Position numbers and translations under genes: made by a program. DNA of 64,000 nucleotides from Leisingera caerulea DSM 24564. Its GTDB lineage: Bacteria; Pseudomonadota; Alphaproteobacteria; Rhodobacterales; Rhodobacteraceae. Location: positions 4,340-68,339 of the forward strand of contig NZ_KI421514.1 of the NCBI RefSeq assembly GCF_000473325.1, given 5' to 3'. The notes beneath the pieces are model-generated. The model did no database searches. It was not told the origin of the DNA and worked only from the letters and a program-made list of their open reading frames with translations. Positions 42,318-51,296 of this stretch are shown one piece after another (position 1 is the stretch's first letter; each line of letters opens with the position of its first letter).

Positions 42318-42974
42318 CTAGCGCAAATTGACGCGCAGGACGGCAGCGCTGGCAAAGGGCAGAAGGGCGATGGAGGCGGCGGAGATCCCGGCCAGCAGCA
42401 ACAGCGGCGTTTGCACCGCCATGCCCTCGGCACCGCGGCGGGCAACCTCCGAGCCGAAGATCAGCGTCGGCACATACAGCGGCATCACCAGCAGCGACAT
42501 CAGCAGGCCGCCGCGTTTCAGCCCCACGGTCAGTGCAGCGCCAAAGGTGCCGATGACCGACAGCGCCGGGGTGCCCAGCAGCAGCGAGACAACCAGCCAC
42601 TGAAAACCCGCAAGCGGCAGGTTCAGCAGCACCCCCAGCACCGGCGCCGCCATCACCAGCGGCAGCCCGGTGGTGATCCAATGCGCCAGCGCCTTGATGG
42701 TGACCGTGCTTTCCAGCGGCAGCGGCGCAGTGGCCAAGAGGTCGAGCGAACCGTCCTCCCAATCCAGCGCCAGCAGCCGGTCCAGCGACAAGAGGCACGC
42801 CAGAAGCGCGCCAAGCCACAGCACGCCGGGTGCGATCCGCGACAGCAGCTCAGACTGCGGGCCGACGGAAAATGGCACCATCACGGTCACGATCAGAAAG
42901 AAGGCAAGGCCCAACCCAAAGCCGCCGCCCGCGCGGAAGGCAAGCTTCAGATCCCGCAGGAGAAGCGCAATCAC
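42318..42974 (-). CDS. ccmB: Haem exporter membrane protein CcmB
   Basis: A 218-residue protein with about six membrane helices ([56 protein letters not shown] and others). The [10 protein letters not shown] motif after the second helix is characteristic. It is the permease partner of CcmA. Its ATG overlaps the ccmA stop. Confidence 0.95.
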   Translation of the reverse strand: MIALLLRDLKLAFRAGGGFGLGLAFFLIVTVMVPFSVGPQSELLSRIAPGVLWLGALLACLLSLDRLLALDWEDGSLDLLATAPLPLESTVTIKALAHWITTGLPLVMAAPVLGVLLNLPLAGFQWLVVSLLLGTPALSVIGTFGAALTVGLKRGGLLMSLLVMPLYVPTLIFGSEVARRGAEGMAVQTPLLLLAGISAASIALLPFASAAVLRVNLR

Positions 42975-43585
42975 AGGAAGTCTCCGTCAAAATCGTCGAT
43001 CTCCGGCGGTTTGGCCTTGTAGGGACCCACGTCCAGCACCTCCGCCTCCAGCCCCAGGTCGATATGGGTGGCAATCAGCGCCGCGCCGCCCTGCCCCAAA
43101 TGCGCCCGCACCGTGTTTGCAAACATCGCGACCGAGGTCTTGTCCAGGCTCACTGTCGGCTCGTCCATGATCCAGATGGGACGGCCTGTCACCAGCATCC
43201 GGCTGAGGCCCAGGCGGCGTTTCTGCCCCGCCGACAGCGCCCCCGCCTGCCGGTCCCGCAAACCTTGCAGGTCGAACCCGTCCAGTGCCTGTTCAATACC
43301 GCTGCGGCCAAAGACGCTGGCCCAGAATGTCAGGTTCTCGGCCACCGTCAGCGTCGGCTTCAGCCCATCGGAGTGGGCGGCATAGGCAATCTGGTCCTCA
43401 GCGCCCTCAACCCGGCCCCTCAGCGGCGGCTGCAGGCCCGCGACGGTTCGCAAGAGCGTGGTTTTGCCAATGCCATTGGGGCCGCGCAGGATCAGCGCCC
43501 TGCCGGACTCCAGCTCAAAGCTCAGCCCCTCCAGCACCGGGATGCCTCCGCGGGCCACGCTCAGATCCGTCACTGTCAATGTCAT
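42971..43585 (-). CDS. ccmA: Haem exporter ATP-binding protein CcmA
   Basis: A 204-residue ABC ATPase: Walker [12 protein letters not shown], signature [15 protein letters not shown], Walker B IWIMDEP, and the H-loop ATHIDLGL. Its ATP hydrolysis frees haem-loaded CcmE from CcmC. It overlaps ccmB by ATGA. Separated by 87 bp from the Mth938 gene, so it may have its own weak promoter. Confidence 0.95.
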   Translation of the reverse strand: MTLTVTDLSVARGGIPVLEGLSFELESGRALILRGPNGIGKTTLLRTVAGLQPPLRGRVEGAEDQIAYAAHSDGLKPTLTVAENLTFWASVFGRSGIEQALDGFDLQGLRDRQAGALSAGQKRRLGLSRMLVTGRPIWIMDEPTVSLDKTSVAMFANTVRAHLGQGGAALIATHIDLGLEAEVLDVGPYKAKPPEIDDFDGDFL

Positions 43586-43672
43586 GAAGCCCGCTTATCC
43601 CATTGTGTCCGCGCATGAAAAGCCTGTTTTCAAGATGCCCGCTTTGCGGCAGGTCAAATGAATTTCAGGAAA

Positions 43673-44041
43673 TCAGACCGGCAGCGCCGCCATGGCAATC
43701 CGGCGCCCTTCAGACAAGAGCACGTTATAGGTGCGGCACGCCGCAGGCGAGTTCATAATCTCCACCCCCAGCCCGGCCTCTTCCAGCGCCTTGCGCAATT
43801 CTGCCGGGATATGGGCGATTTCCGCGCCGGTGCCGATGAACAGCACATCAATCTCTCCGGCGAGCGCCAGCAGCGGTTCGGCGTCGGCCATGCCGTCCCA
43901 GGGCGCCGTGCCAGCCGCCGAGGTCAGCACCGCCCCCTGATGCACCTGCCCGCCGATCCGGAAGAACCCCGCGCCATAGCCATCAATCGGCTGCGCGTCG
44001 GTATAGCTCACTTCATTCAGGCGCATGCGCGGTCCTTTCAA
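43673..44041 (-). CDS. Mth938-like domain protein
   Basis: A 122-residue member of the DUF498/Mth938-like family: FRIGGQVHQGAVL, a turn with GMADAEPLLALAGEIDVLFIGTGAEI, then LEEAGLGVEIMNSPAACRTYNVLLSEGRRI, a Rossmann-like pattern ending in the family's conserved RTYN. In mitochondria a homologue (NDUFAF3) helps assemble complex I. Here its ATG overlaps the TSUP stop. It is between secF/TSUP and ccmA, as in other alphaproteobacteria. Confidence 0.9.
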   Translation of the reverse strand: MKGPRMRLNEVSYTDAQPIDGYGAGFFRIGGQVHQGAVLTSAAGTAPWDGMADAEPLLALAGEIDVLFIGTGAEIAHIPAELRKALEEAGLGVEIMNSPAACRTYNVLLSEGRRIAMAALPV

Positions 44042-44790
44042 TCAAATACCGGGAGGCTGGATAACACGGCCAGCCCGATCACGGAATAGGAGGCAAAGCG
44101 GTAGAGTTTCTCCAGCTTGGGATCAAACAGCGCCTTGCCGGTCAGCGTGGTGATCACGTAGGGCACCCCTAGCAGCGCTGCCAGAATGAACGCCTTGAGA
44201 CTGGCCATGCCGCCGAAGATCAGGTTTACCGCAATCACCACATCCAGCGCCGCCAGGAAAACAATGGTATTGGCCCTGACCCGCGCCACGTCGCGCACGT
44301 TTGCCAGGTAGAAGACAATGATCACCGGCCCCGTCAGCCCGGTCATGCCGCCGACAACGCCCGCCGCGCCGCCAATTGCGAACCGCCCCGGCCAGCCAAG
44401 TCTGCCCTGCCAGCGCCAGCCGGAGATCACGGCGGCCAATGTCACGCCGATCACCCCGGCCGCAACCCAGCGCAGGGTCAGCGGGTCCATCTGCGACATG
44501 ATCCACAGACCCGCCGGTACAGTCACCGCGGCGGCCATGGACAAGGCCCCGACTTCGGCCCTGTCGGCCTTGCTCCAGGCCTGCGGGAACAGGGTGATGG
44601 TAGAAAACACGCCCATCAGCACCATCAGGAACACCACATCGGCTGATGGCAGGAACTGCGCCCCCACAGGGACAAAGATCATCGCAGTGCCAAAACCAGT
44701 GAAGCCGCGGACTAGACCCGCGGCTCCGATGGTGACCAGCAGCCAGAACAGCCCCGGCGTCTGCAGGGCTGCCTGAAAGGCCTCAAGCAT
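44038..44790 (-). CDS. TSUP-family permease (TauE/SafE-like)
   Basis: A 250-residue protein with eight likely membrane helices in two repeat halves. GAAGLVRGFTGFGTAMIFVP near the start and GGAAGVVGGMTGLTGPVIIVFYL in the second half are the paired TauE/SafE motifs. It would move an organosulfur anion (sulfite, sulfoacetate) across the membrane. I prefer the ATG that gives ATGCTTGA with the secF stop; a TTG four codons earlier is possible. It is inserted between secF and the Mth938 gene. Confidence 0.9.
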   Translation of the reverse strand: MLEAFQAALQTPGLFWLLVTIGAAGLVRGFTGFGTAMIFVPVGAQFLPSADVVFLMVLMGVFSTITLFPQAWSKADRAEVGALSMAAAVTVPAGLWIMSQMDPLTLRWVAAGVIGVTLAAVISGWRWQGRLGWPGRFAIGGAAGVVGGMTGLTGPVIIVFYLANVRDVARVRANTIVFLAALDVVIAVNLIFGGMASLKAFILAALLGVPYVITTLTGKALFDPKLEKLYRFASYSVIGLAVLSSLPVFD

Positions 44791-45751
44791 CAATGTTGGC
44801 AAACTGGTTGCCGGAGGTGTTCGACGGCTTCGACCAGTCGCGCTTCACCCCCAGTTTCAGCAGGATGGTGGAGGCCACGAACACGGACGAATAGGTCCCG
44901 ACCAGAACACCCCAAATCATCGCAAACACGAACCCGCGGATTACGTCGCCGCCCAGCACATAAAGCGAGATCAGCGCCAGCAGCGTAGTAACAGAGGTCA
45001 TCACGGTCCGGCTCAGCGTCTCGTTGATTGAGATGTTCAGGACTTCCGCCAGATCCTTCTGCTTGTAGCGGCGCAGGTTCTCGCGCACCCGGTCAAAGAC
45101 CACCACCGTGTCGTTCAGCGAGTAGCCGACGATGGTCAGCAGGGCCGCAATGATCGCCAGGTCGAACTTGATCTGCAGTTCCGAGAACACGCCAATGGTC
45201 AGCACCACGTCATGCACCAGCGCCGCCACCGCGCCGAGGGCGAACTGCCATTCGAACCGCAGCCAGATGTAGACCAGCACCGCCGCGATGGCGAGCACAA
45301 CGGCAATCACCGCGGTCTGGATCAGCTCGCCCGAGACCTTGGGGCCAACGGATTCGACTGAGACGAATTTGATGCCCGGTGCCACCGCGTCCAACGAGGC
45401 CTTCAGCATCTCGATCATCTCGCCGGAGATCGCCTCCCCATCCTCTTGCGCCTGGATGCGGATCATGGCGACATGCTGGTCTTCATCGAAGGCCGGATCA
45501 AACACCTCAGTGATCGACACATCGCCCAGCCCGTGCACTGCCAGCGCGTCGCGGTAGGCGCCCACATCCACAGTCTGGGTGGCCTCGGTGCGGATGGTGG
45601 TGCCGCCGCGGAAGTCGATGCCGAAGTTCAGCCCCTGTAACAGGAAGGAAGCAAAGCCCACCACCATCATCAGGGCGGAAATACCCAGCCACAGCTTGGC
45701 GCGTTTGAAGAAATCGAATGAGGTTTCCTGGGGAACAAGTCTCAGCCGCAT
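44783..45751 (-). CDS. secF: Protein translocase subunit SecF
   Basis: A 322-residue RND-type partner of SecD. Six helices; the first helix after FFKRAKLWLGISAL, the FGIDFRGGT motif at the start of the periplasmic domain, VGPKVSGELI before helix 2, and DLAIIAALLTIVGYSLNDTVVVFDRVREN in the core, all typical. With SecD and YajC it uses the proton gradient to complete export. I start at MRLRLVPQETSFDFF; the longer frame would overlap secD. Confidence 0.97.
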   Translation of the reverse strand: MRLRLVPQETSFDFFKRAKLWLGISALMMVVGFASFLLQGLNFGIDFRGGTTIRTEATQTVDVGAYRDALAVHGLGDVSITEVFDPAFDEDQHVAMIRIQAQEDGEAISGEMIEMLKASLDAVAPGIKFVSVESVGPKVSGELIQTAVIAVVLAIAAVLVYIWLRFEWQFALGAVAALVHDVVLTIGVFSELQIKFDLAIIAALLTIVGYSLNDTVVVFDRVRENLRRYKQKDLAEVLNISINETLSRTVMTSVTTLLALISLYVLGGDVIRGFVFAMIWGVLVGTYSSVFVASTILLKLGVKRDWSKPSNTSGNQFANIDA

Positions 45752-45752
45752 A

Positions 45753-47414
45753 TCACACCTCAATCGTTTTCGGACGGCGCCGTTCAAACCACATGACAAT
45801 CATCAGGCGGGTGACAAAGATCGCGGTGAATACCGAGGTCATGATGCCCAGCCCCAGGGTGATCGCAAAGCCGCGCACCGGGCCGGAGCCCATGGCGAAC
45901 AGGATCACCGCAGTGATGAAGGTGGTGATGTTGGCGTCGAGAATGGCGCTCAGCGCCTTGGAGTAACCTTCGTCGATGGCCTTGGCCGGGCCGCGGCCCG
46001 ATTTCAGCTCTTCGCGTATGCGCTCGAAGATCAGCACGTTGGCGTCAACCGCCATGCCGACGGTCAGAACGATACCGGCGATGCCCGGCAGCGTCAGGGT
46101 GCCGCCGATCAGGCTGAGCATGCCAAAGATCAGCGCGATATTCAGGATCAGCGCCACATTGGCGAACAGGCCGAACAGGCCGTAGCTGAGCCCCATGAAC
46201 ACCAGCACCGCGATAAAGGCCACGGCCGTTGCCACCTTGCCCGCGTCGATGCTGTCCTGGCCCAGTTCCGGGCCGATGGTGCGCTCTTCCAGGAACTCCA
46301 GCCCGGCAGGCAGCGCGCCTGCGCGCAGCAGAACCGCAAGGTTGGTGCTTTCCTCGATGGTGAAGTTGCCGGTGATGATACCGGAGCCGCCCGGGATATG
46401 CGACTGGATCACCGGGGCAGAGACCACCTCGTCATCCAGCACGATCGCAAAGGGCGAGCCGATGTTTTCCGCCGTGTAGTCGCCAAACCGGCGCGCGCCG
46501 GAGGTGTTGAAGCGGAAGGTCACCGCTGGCCGGCCGTTCTGGTCGAAGGACGGCTGCGCATCGACCAGGTCTTCGCCGGTCACAACCGCAGCGGCCTCGA
46601 TGGTGTAATAGGCGCCTTCCTCATCCAGCGACGGGATCACCTTGTTGCCGATGCCGGGGGCGGCGTCCGGATCGCTGCCGCGGCCCACAACCGGGTTGAA
46701 GGTCAGCTGCGCGGTGGTGCCGATGATCGCCTTGAGTTCAGACGCGGACCCGATGCCCGGCACCTGAATAAGGATCCGGTCAGCGCCCTGGCGCTGAATG
46801 GTCGGCTCGCGGGTGCCGACCTCGTCGATGCGGCGGCGCACGATCTCCAGTGCCTGGCGCACGGTGCGGTCGTCAGAGGCGACCTTCTCCGCCTCGCTCA
46901 GGCGCACCACCAGGATGTCGCCCTGGGCCGAAACCTCGATGTCGTTGGCGCCGACACCTGTCAGCGTCGTGATCGGGTTGGCCAGGCCGCGCACCACTTC
47001 CAGCGCACGGGCCATGCCATCGGGTTTGGAGAGCTTCAGGCGAATCTCATCCGCAGGCTCCGGCTGGCGGCGGAAAGTGCCGACGGTGCTGCGCTCCGGC
47101 CGCAGCGCATCCCGCACTTCCGGCCACAGCGCATCCATCCGCGCTTCATAGACGTCTTCCACCTGCACCTCGGCTAGCAGATGCGCGCCGCCCCGCAGGT
47201 CGAGGCCAAGGTTCACCAGCCCTGACGGCAGGAAAGACGGCCACTGGCCGACCGTTTCCAGCCGCTCCGGCGTCTCGCCCTTGGCGATAATGTCGGCTGC
47301 CGCGTCGTTTGCCTGTTCGACGCGGGTGTAGAACCCGTTTGGCAGGGCAAGCATCAATCCAGCTGCGCATACCAGCCAGATCAGCACCCTCTTCCAGAGA
47401 TCAATTTGCAGCAT
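45753..47414 (-). CDS. secD: Protein translocase subunit SecD
   Basis: A 553-residue inner-membrane protein. N-terminal helix (VLIWLVCAAGLMLALPNGF), then LGLDLRGGAHLLAEV, a large periplasmic region, IGPELGQDSIDAGKVAT and GLFGLFANVALILNIALIFGMLSLIGGTLTLPGIAGIVLTVGMAVDANVLIFERIREE are the SecD motifs. Just one base separates its stop from the secF start, and yajC is 33 bp upstream. Confidence 0.97.
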   Translation of the reverse strand: MLQIDLWKRVLIWLVCAAGLMLALPNGFYTRVEQANDAAADIIAKGETPERLETVGQWPSFLPSGLVNLGLDLRGGAHLLAEVQVEDVYEARMDALWPEVRDALRPERSTVGTFRRQPEPADEIRLKLSKPDGMARALEVVRGLANPITTLTGVGANDIEVSAQGDILVVRLSEAEKVASDDRTVRQALEIVRRRIDEVGTREPTIQRQGADRILIQVPGIGSASELKAIIGTTAQLTFNPVVGRGSDPDAAPGIGNKVIPSLDEEGAYYTIEAAAVVTGEDLVDAQPSFDQNGRPAVTFRFNTSGARRFGDYTAENIGSPFAIVLDDEVVSAPVIQSHIPGGSGIITGNFTIEESTNLAVLLRAGALPAGLEFLEERTIGPELGQDSIDAGKVATAVAFIAVLVFMGLSYGLFGLFANVALILNIALIFGMLSLIGGTLTLPGIAGIVLTVGMAVDANVLIFERIREELKSGRGPAKAIDEGYSKALSAILDANITTFITAVILFAMGSGPVRGFAITLGLGIMTSVFTAIFVTRLMIVMWFERRRPKTIEV

Positions 47415-47447
47415 TGCCCTGCCTTTTCAGATAGTTGCAAGGAGCGC

Positions 47448-47732
47448 TTAAGCTGCCGGCTCGGTCTTGTTCAGAACCTGGGCAATGGTCGCCTTGACCA
47501 CGCGCACCTTGACGCCGTCAGCGATCTCCACCTCGATCTCGCCGTCTTCCTTGACCTTTGCCACCTTGCCAATGACGCCGCCCTGGGTCACCACCTGGTC
47601 ACCGCGGCGCAGGCCGTCCACCATCGCCTGATGCTGTTTCATCTTCTTCTGCTGCGGGCGGATCAGTAGGAAGTACATGATCGCGAAGATCAGAATAAGC
47701 GGGAGAAATTGGGCGACTGCGCCACCGTCCAT
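47448..47732 (-). CDS. yajC: Preprotein translocase subunit YajC
   Basis: A 94-residue single-helix membrane protein (AQFLPLILIFAIMYFLLIRPQQKK) with the cytoplasmic domain HQAMVDGLRRGDQVVTQGGVIGKV, textbook YajC. It precedes secD on the same strand and binds the SecDF complex. The promoter of this operon should lie in the 300-bp gap upstream. Confidence 0.97.
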   Translation of the reverse strand: MDGGAVAQFLPLILIFAIMYFLLIRPQQKKMKQHQAMVDGLRRGDQVVTQGGVIGKVAKVKEDGEIEVEIADGVKVRVVKATIAQVLNKTEPAA

Positions 47733-48034
47733 GGGATATTCCTTCTGTCAAAGCGGCATGGTTTTCACGCCGGAAATTTGCAGCGGAACCTATGCGCTGG
47801 CTGGATGGAGCGCAAGGCTCACGCAGCGCAAAAGCGCAAGCGTAAAACGCCGTTGCAGGATTGCCCTTAACGGCCTGTTGCAGGGGCTTTCCCGGCGCAG
47901 ACCGCGTGGCATGGACCGTGCCCGGAATGCCCGGCCTGCACACAGACCGCACGCCCCCCTTCCCCTTTCTTCACCCTTGCGTCATAGGATGGGCCTACTG
48001 ATTCAAATATCATTCAACGCTAGGAGAGACTCTC
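47733..48034. other. Divergent intergenic region between yajC and serS
   Basis: Three hundred bases holding no supported gene. It must contain the leftward promoter of the sec-ccm cluster and the rightward promoter of serS. I see no convincing palindrome or leader structure; an AGGAGAG ribosome site lies just before the serS ATG. Confidence 0.6.
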
Positions 48035-49327
48035 ATGCATGACATCCGCGCTATCCGCGAAAACCCTGCCGCATTCGACGCCGCTGTGGCGCGGCGCGGG
48101 GATGCGGGCGTGTCATCCGAGATCCTGGCGCTGGACGAAGCGCGCCGTGCCAAGATCCTGGCGGCAGAGACCGCGCAAGCCGAGCAGAACAAGGCCTCCA
48201 AGGAGGTTGGCGCAGCCAAGGGCCGCGGCGACGAGGCCGAGTTCGAGCGCCTGCGCGCGCTGGTCGCCGAGAAGAAGGCCGAAGTCGCTGCCATGAACAC
48301 CGAGGCCAAGGCGCTGGACCAGCAGCTCAATGACATGCTGGCCACCATTCCGAACCTGGCGTTCGAGGATGTGCCGCTGGGCGAGGATGAGGACGACAAT
48401 GTCGAAATCCGCCGTTGGGGTGAGCCCAAGGCGCTCGAGTTCGAGGCCAAGGAGCATTTCGAGATCGAAGGTGTGAAGCCGGGCATGGATTTCGAGACCG
48501 CGGCCAAGCTCTCGGGCAGCCGCTTTGTGGTGTTGTCCGGTGCGGTGGCCCGTATCCACCGGGCGCTGGCGCAGTTCATGATCAACACCCATGTAGACGA
48601 AAACGGCCTGACCGAGACCTGGACCCCGGTGTTGGTGCGCGAAGAGATGATGTACGGCACCGGTCAGCTGCCCAAGTTCGGCGAGGACAGCTACAAGACC
48701 ACCAACGGCTGGTGGCTGGTTCCGACGGCGGAGGTCACGCTGACCAACATCGTCAACGGCCTGGTGGTCGAGGAAGGCTACCTGCCGCGCCGCTATGTGG
48801 CCCACACCCAGTGCTTCCGGTCTGAGGCCGGTTCGGCCGGCAAGGACACCGCCGGCATGCTGCGCCAGCACCAGTTCGAGAAGGTCGAAATGGTCTCCGT
48901 CACACATCCGGACAAGAGCGTCGAGGAGCACGAGCGCATGACACGCTGCGCCGAGGACATCCTGGAGCGGCTGGGACTGCCCTACCGCACCATCGTTCTG
49001 TGCACCGGCGACATGGGCTTTGGCGCCCGCAAAACCCACGACATCGAGGTCTGGGTGCCCGGCCAGAACACCTACCGCGAGATCTCCTCGGTCTCGGTCT
49101 GCGGCGATTTTCAGGCACGCCGGATGAACGCCCGCTTCAAGCCCGCGGATGGCGGCAAGCCGCAGTTCGTGCACACGCTGAACGGCTCTGGCCTGGCGGT
49201 GGGCCGCTGCCTGATCGCCGTGCTGGAAAACGGCCAGCAGGCGGATGGCTCGGTCAAGCTGCCGGAGGTGCTGGCCCCCTACCTGGGCAGCAAACTGACC
49301 TTGAGTGCCGAGGGGCAGCTGGTCTGA
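48035..49327 (+). CDS. serS: Seryl-tRNA synthetase
   Basis: A 430-residue class II synthetase. Residues 1-110 form the tRNA-binding coiled coil ([49 protein letters not shown]). The catalytic domain shows motif 2 [26 protein letters not shown] and motif 3 with [20 protein letters not shown]. It charges tRNA-Ser. AGGAGAG precedes the ATG. Confidence 0.98.
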   Translation: MHDIRAIRENPAAFDAAVARRGDAGVSSEILALDEARRAKILAAETAQAEQNKASKEVGAAKGRGDEAEFERLRALVAEKKAEVAAMNTEAKALDQQLNDMLATIPNLAFEDVPLGEDEDDNVEIRRWGEPKALEFEAKEHFEIEGVKPGMDFETAAKLSGSRFVVLSGAVARIHRALAQFMINTHVDENGLTETWTPVLVREEMMYGTGQLPKFGEDSYKTTNGWWLVPTAEVTLTNIVNGLVVEEGYLPRRYVAHTQCFRSEAGSAGKDTAGMLRQHQFEKVEMVSVTHPDKSVEEHERMTRCAEDILERLGLPYRTIVLCTGDMGFGARKTHDIEVWVPGQNTYREISSVSVCGDFQARRMNARFKPADGGKPQFVHTLNGSGLAVGRCLIAVLENGQQADGSVKLPEVLAPYLGSKLTLSAEGQLV

Positions 49328-49352
49328 TCCAGAAGCCCTGCCAGACACAAGG

Positions 49353-49380
49353 AAACCGGCGCTAATCGGCGCCGGTTTTT
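49353..49380 (+). terminator. Terminator of serS
   Basis: AAACCGGCGC and GCGCCGGTTT form a perfect 10-bp stem around a six-base loop, followed by a T run. It may also serve the convergent HhH-protein gene, with its stop 17 bp away. Confidence 0.93.
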
Positions 49381-49396
49381 CTAAGGAATCGAAGGC

Positions 49397-49963
49397 TTAA
49401 CGCGATTTCTTCGCCTTCTTCTTTTTCTTGTCGCTAGCCGTCCCCTCCAGGATAGCCTGCGCCTTAGCCTTCTCCTTTTCGATGGCTTTCTTGGCCTTTG
49501 CCTTCATTTTTTTGGCTTTCTGCTTGGCCTTGATTTTTGCCGCCGCGAATTCTTCCGCCAGATTGGCAGCCTTGCGCTTGGCCTTGGCGGCCTTGGCCTT
49601 GGCCTTTGCCGCCTTCTCCTCCGCTGCCTTGCGGGCCGCCTCGGCTTCGGCCAGCTTCCTGTCCATCTCTTCCTGCGTCGGCTGTGCCTGAGGGGCTGCC
49701 GCCTGCCCGTCCCGCTTGCCGCGGGCCGGATTGCCGTTCACCGGCTTGGCTTTAGCCTGGCCCGGATCACCCGCCCCCTTGGCGTCTGCAGCCTCCCGGG
49801 CCAGCACCCTCAGCGCCGCAGCTCGGTTTGCTCCGATCCCTGGAATGCCGCGCAGCTTTGCTTCATCCATCCCTGCCAGTTCTTCAGCGGTTTTCACGCC
49901 ATGTTCCTGCAGCACCTTTGCCAGCGCCGGTCCGACCCCGCGCAGCTTGTGTATTGGTGTCAT
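49397..49963 (-). CDS. Helix-hairpin-helix protein with Lys/Ala-rich tail
   Basis: A 188-residue protein. Residues 1-55 hold tandem HhH elements (IHKLRGVGPALAKVLQEHG, LRGIPGIGANRAAALRVL) as in DNA-binding or helicase-tail domains. Residues about 95-188 are an extremely Lys/Ala/Glu-rich helical tail (KAKAKAAKAKRKAA repeats, ending KKKKKAKKSR) reminiscent of histone H1-like proteins. It may bind DNA non-specifically. No named orthologue recognised. Confidence 0.82.
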   Translation of the reverse strand: MTPIHKLRGVGPALAKVLQEHGVKTAEELAGMDEAKLRGIPGIGANRAAALRVLAREAADAKGAGDPGQAKAKPVNGNPARGKRDGQAAAPQAQPTQEEMDRKLAEAEAARKAAEEKAAKAKAKAAKAKRKAANLAEEFAAAKIKAKQKAKKMKAKAKKAIEKEKAKAQAILEGTASDKKKKKAKKSR

Positions 49964-50032
49964 GCCTGATCTATTCCTTTTATTTTCAATACCTTACTTG
50001 CCCAATCTCTGTGCAAGGATGACACGGTCCGC

Positions 50033-50986
50033 TTAGCCGGGGAAGGGAACAAGGCATTTTTTCTCTTCATCCCAGAGCTTTAGCGTCAAAGCCCGGACGG
50101 CCTCCGGGAATTTGATCCGGCGCAGCCCCAGTTCCGGCGGCAGGCTGTAGTGGCACTGCCGCAGCCGGTAGGACGGAATACGCGCGTTGTAATGGTGGAT
50201 GTCGTGCAGGGTGATATTTGCCACTGCCATGTCGAAGAACCATCCGAAATCCAGGCAGGAAGATCCTTGCAGCGCCGCCACCTGCGGGTTCAGGTCCGGT
50301 CGGCGGTCCCAGTAGGTATCCTCGAAATTATGCTGCAGGTAGACCAGGAACACCCCGATCATGCCGCCAAGGAAGGAAAACGCCAGCCAGATCCAGATGC
50401 CGGTCATGCCCGCCGCCCAATAGAGCAGCGCAAGCATCGCCACGATCACCAGATTGTGCAGGATCACGCCCCAGGCGCCGAAGCGGACCGTGTTCTTGGG
50501 CCAGCGGTAGCGGATGAAATAGGTAAAGGCCGACCCCAGCGGCACCAGCACAAACGGGTTGCGGTACAGCCGGTAGCCCAGCCGCTCCCAGAAGCCGGCC
50601 GCCTTCCACTCCCGCACCGTCATCGTGTGAATCTCGCCGGTTTCACGGTGCTCCAGGTTGCCGATGTTGGAATGATGCAGGTTGTGATTCTGCTTCATCA
50701 CCTCAAACGGGGCAAAGGTGAAGGGGGACAGAACATGGCCCGCGATCTCATTCTGCAGGCGGGTTTCGAACAGCGAATGATGGCCGGTGTCGTGCTGCAG
50801 CACGTAGAGGCGCACCGCCGCAAATGCAAAGACCACCCCGGCAGGCAGCATCACGTACCAGCGGTCCGCATGGGCGATGGCCAGGTAAAGCGACAGGAAA
50901 TAGACCGCGAATGTCCCGAAATAGCTGAGCGAAGCCAGCCGGTTGTCCTTTTCGGTGAACTTTCTCGTATGCGCCCTCAGGTCCAT
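50033..50986 (-). CDS. Membrane fatty acid desaturase
   Basis: A 317-residue desaturase of the membrane di-iron class. The three histidine boxes are HDTGHH, HNLHHSN and HDIHHYN, with four or more hydrophobic helices around them. I prefer the ATG giving MDLRAHTRKF, eight bases after CGGA; the longest frame would begin with TTG. It would introduce a double bond into an acyl chain (or act on a carotenoid). No redox partner nearby. Confidence 0.9.
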   Translation of the reverse strand: MDLRAHTRKFTEKDNRLASLSYFGTFAVYFLSLYLAIAHADRWYVMLPAGVVFAFAAVRLYVLQHDTGHHSLFETRLQNEIAGHVLSPFTFAPFEVMKQNHNLHHSNIGNLEHRETGEIHTMTVREWKAAGFWERLGYRLYRNPFVLVPLGSAFTYFIRYRWPKNTVRFGAWGVILHNLVIVAMLALLYWAAGMTGIWIWLAFSFLGGMIGVFLVYLQHNFEDTYWDRRPDLNPQVAALQGSSCLDFGWFFDMAVANITLHDIHHYNARIPSYRLRQCHYSLPPELGLRRIKFPEAVRALTLKLWDEEKKCLVPFPG

Positions 50987-51200
50987 GAAAACATCCGTAA
51001 AATCATTTCGTGACAAACGTGCGAAACGCGCAGCCCGTCCAAGGTAGGATTTCAGATAATTCCGCCAGGCCCAAAGACAAGGCTGCCGCGCAACAAATGC
51101 GCAACCGCAGGTGTAGCAAACCGCTGGAAATGCCGAAACAGCACTTCACGCCCGGGAGCGCATGCAGGCCTTGGGCCGCCAGAACCCGCGCAACGCAAAA

Positions 51201-51237
51201 GCGCCGCCCGTCAGGGCGGCGCCGGGCCCAACGGGCC
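51201..51237. repeat. Dispersed palindromic repeat, copy 2
   Basis: GCGCCGCCC and GGGCGGCGC form a 9-bp stem with GTCA loop, followed by GGCCC-AAC-GGGCC. The 17 bases at 51216-51232 are identical to the right arm of the palindrome at 29677-29714. It lies in the gap upstream of the desaturase gene (51,017-51,296), near the der stop. Confidence 0.68.
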
Positions 51238-51296
51238 AAGGTATTCTGTGAATGCCGCGAGGCCGGGCGGGAGCCGCCCCGCGCTTGCCTGCCGCG

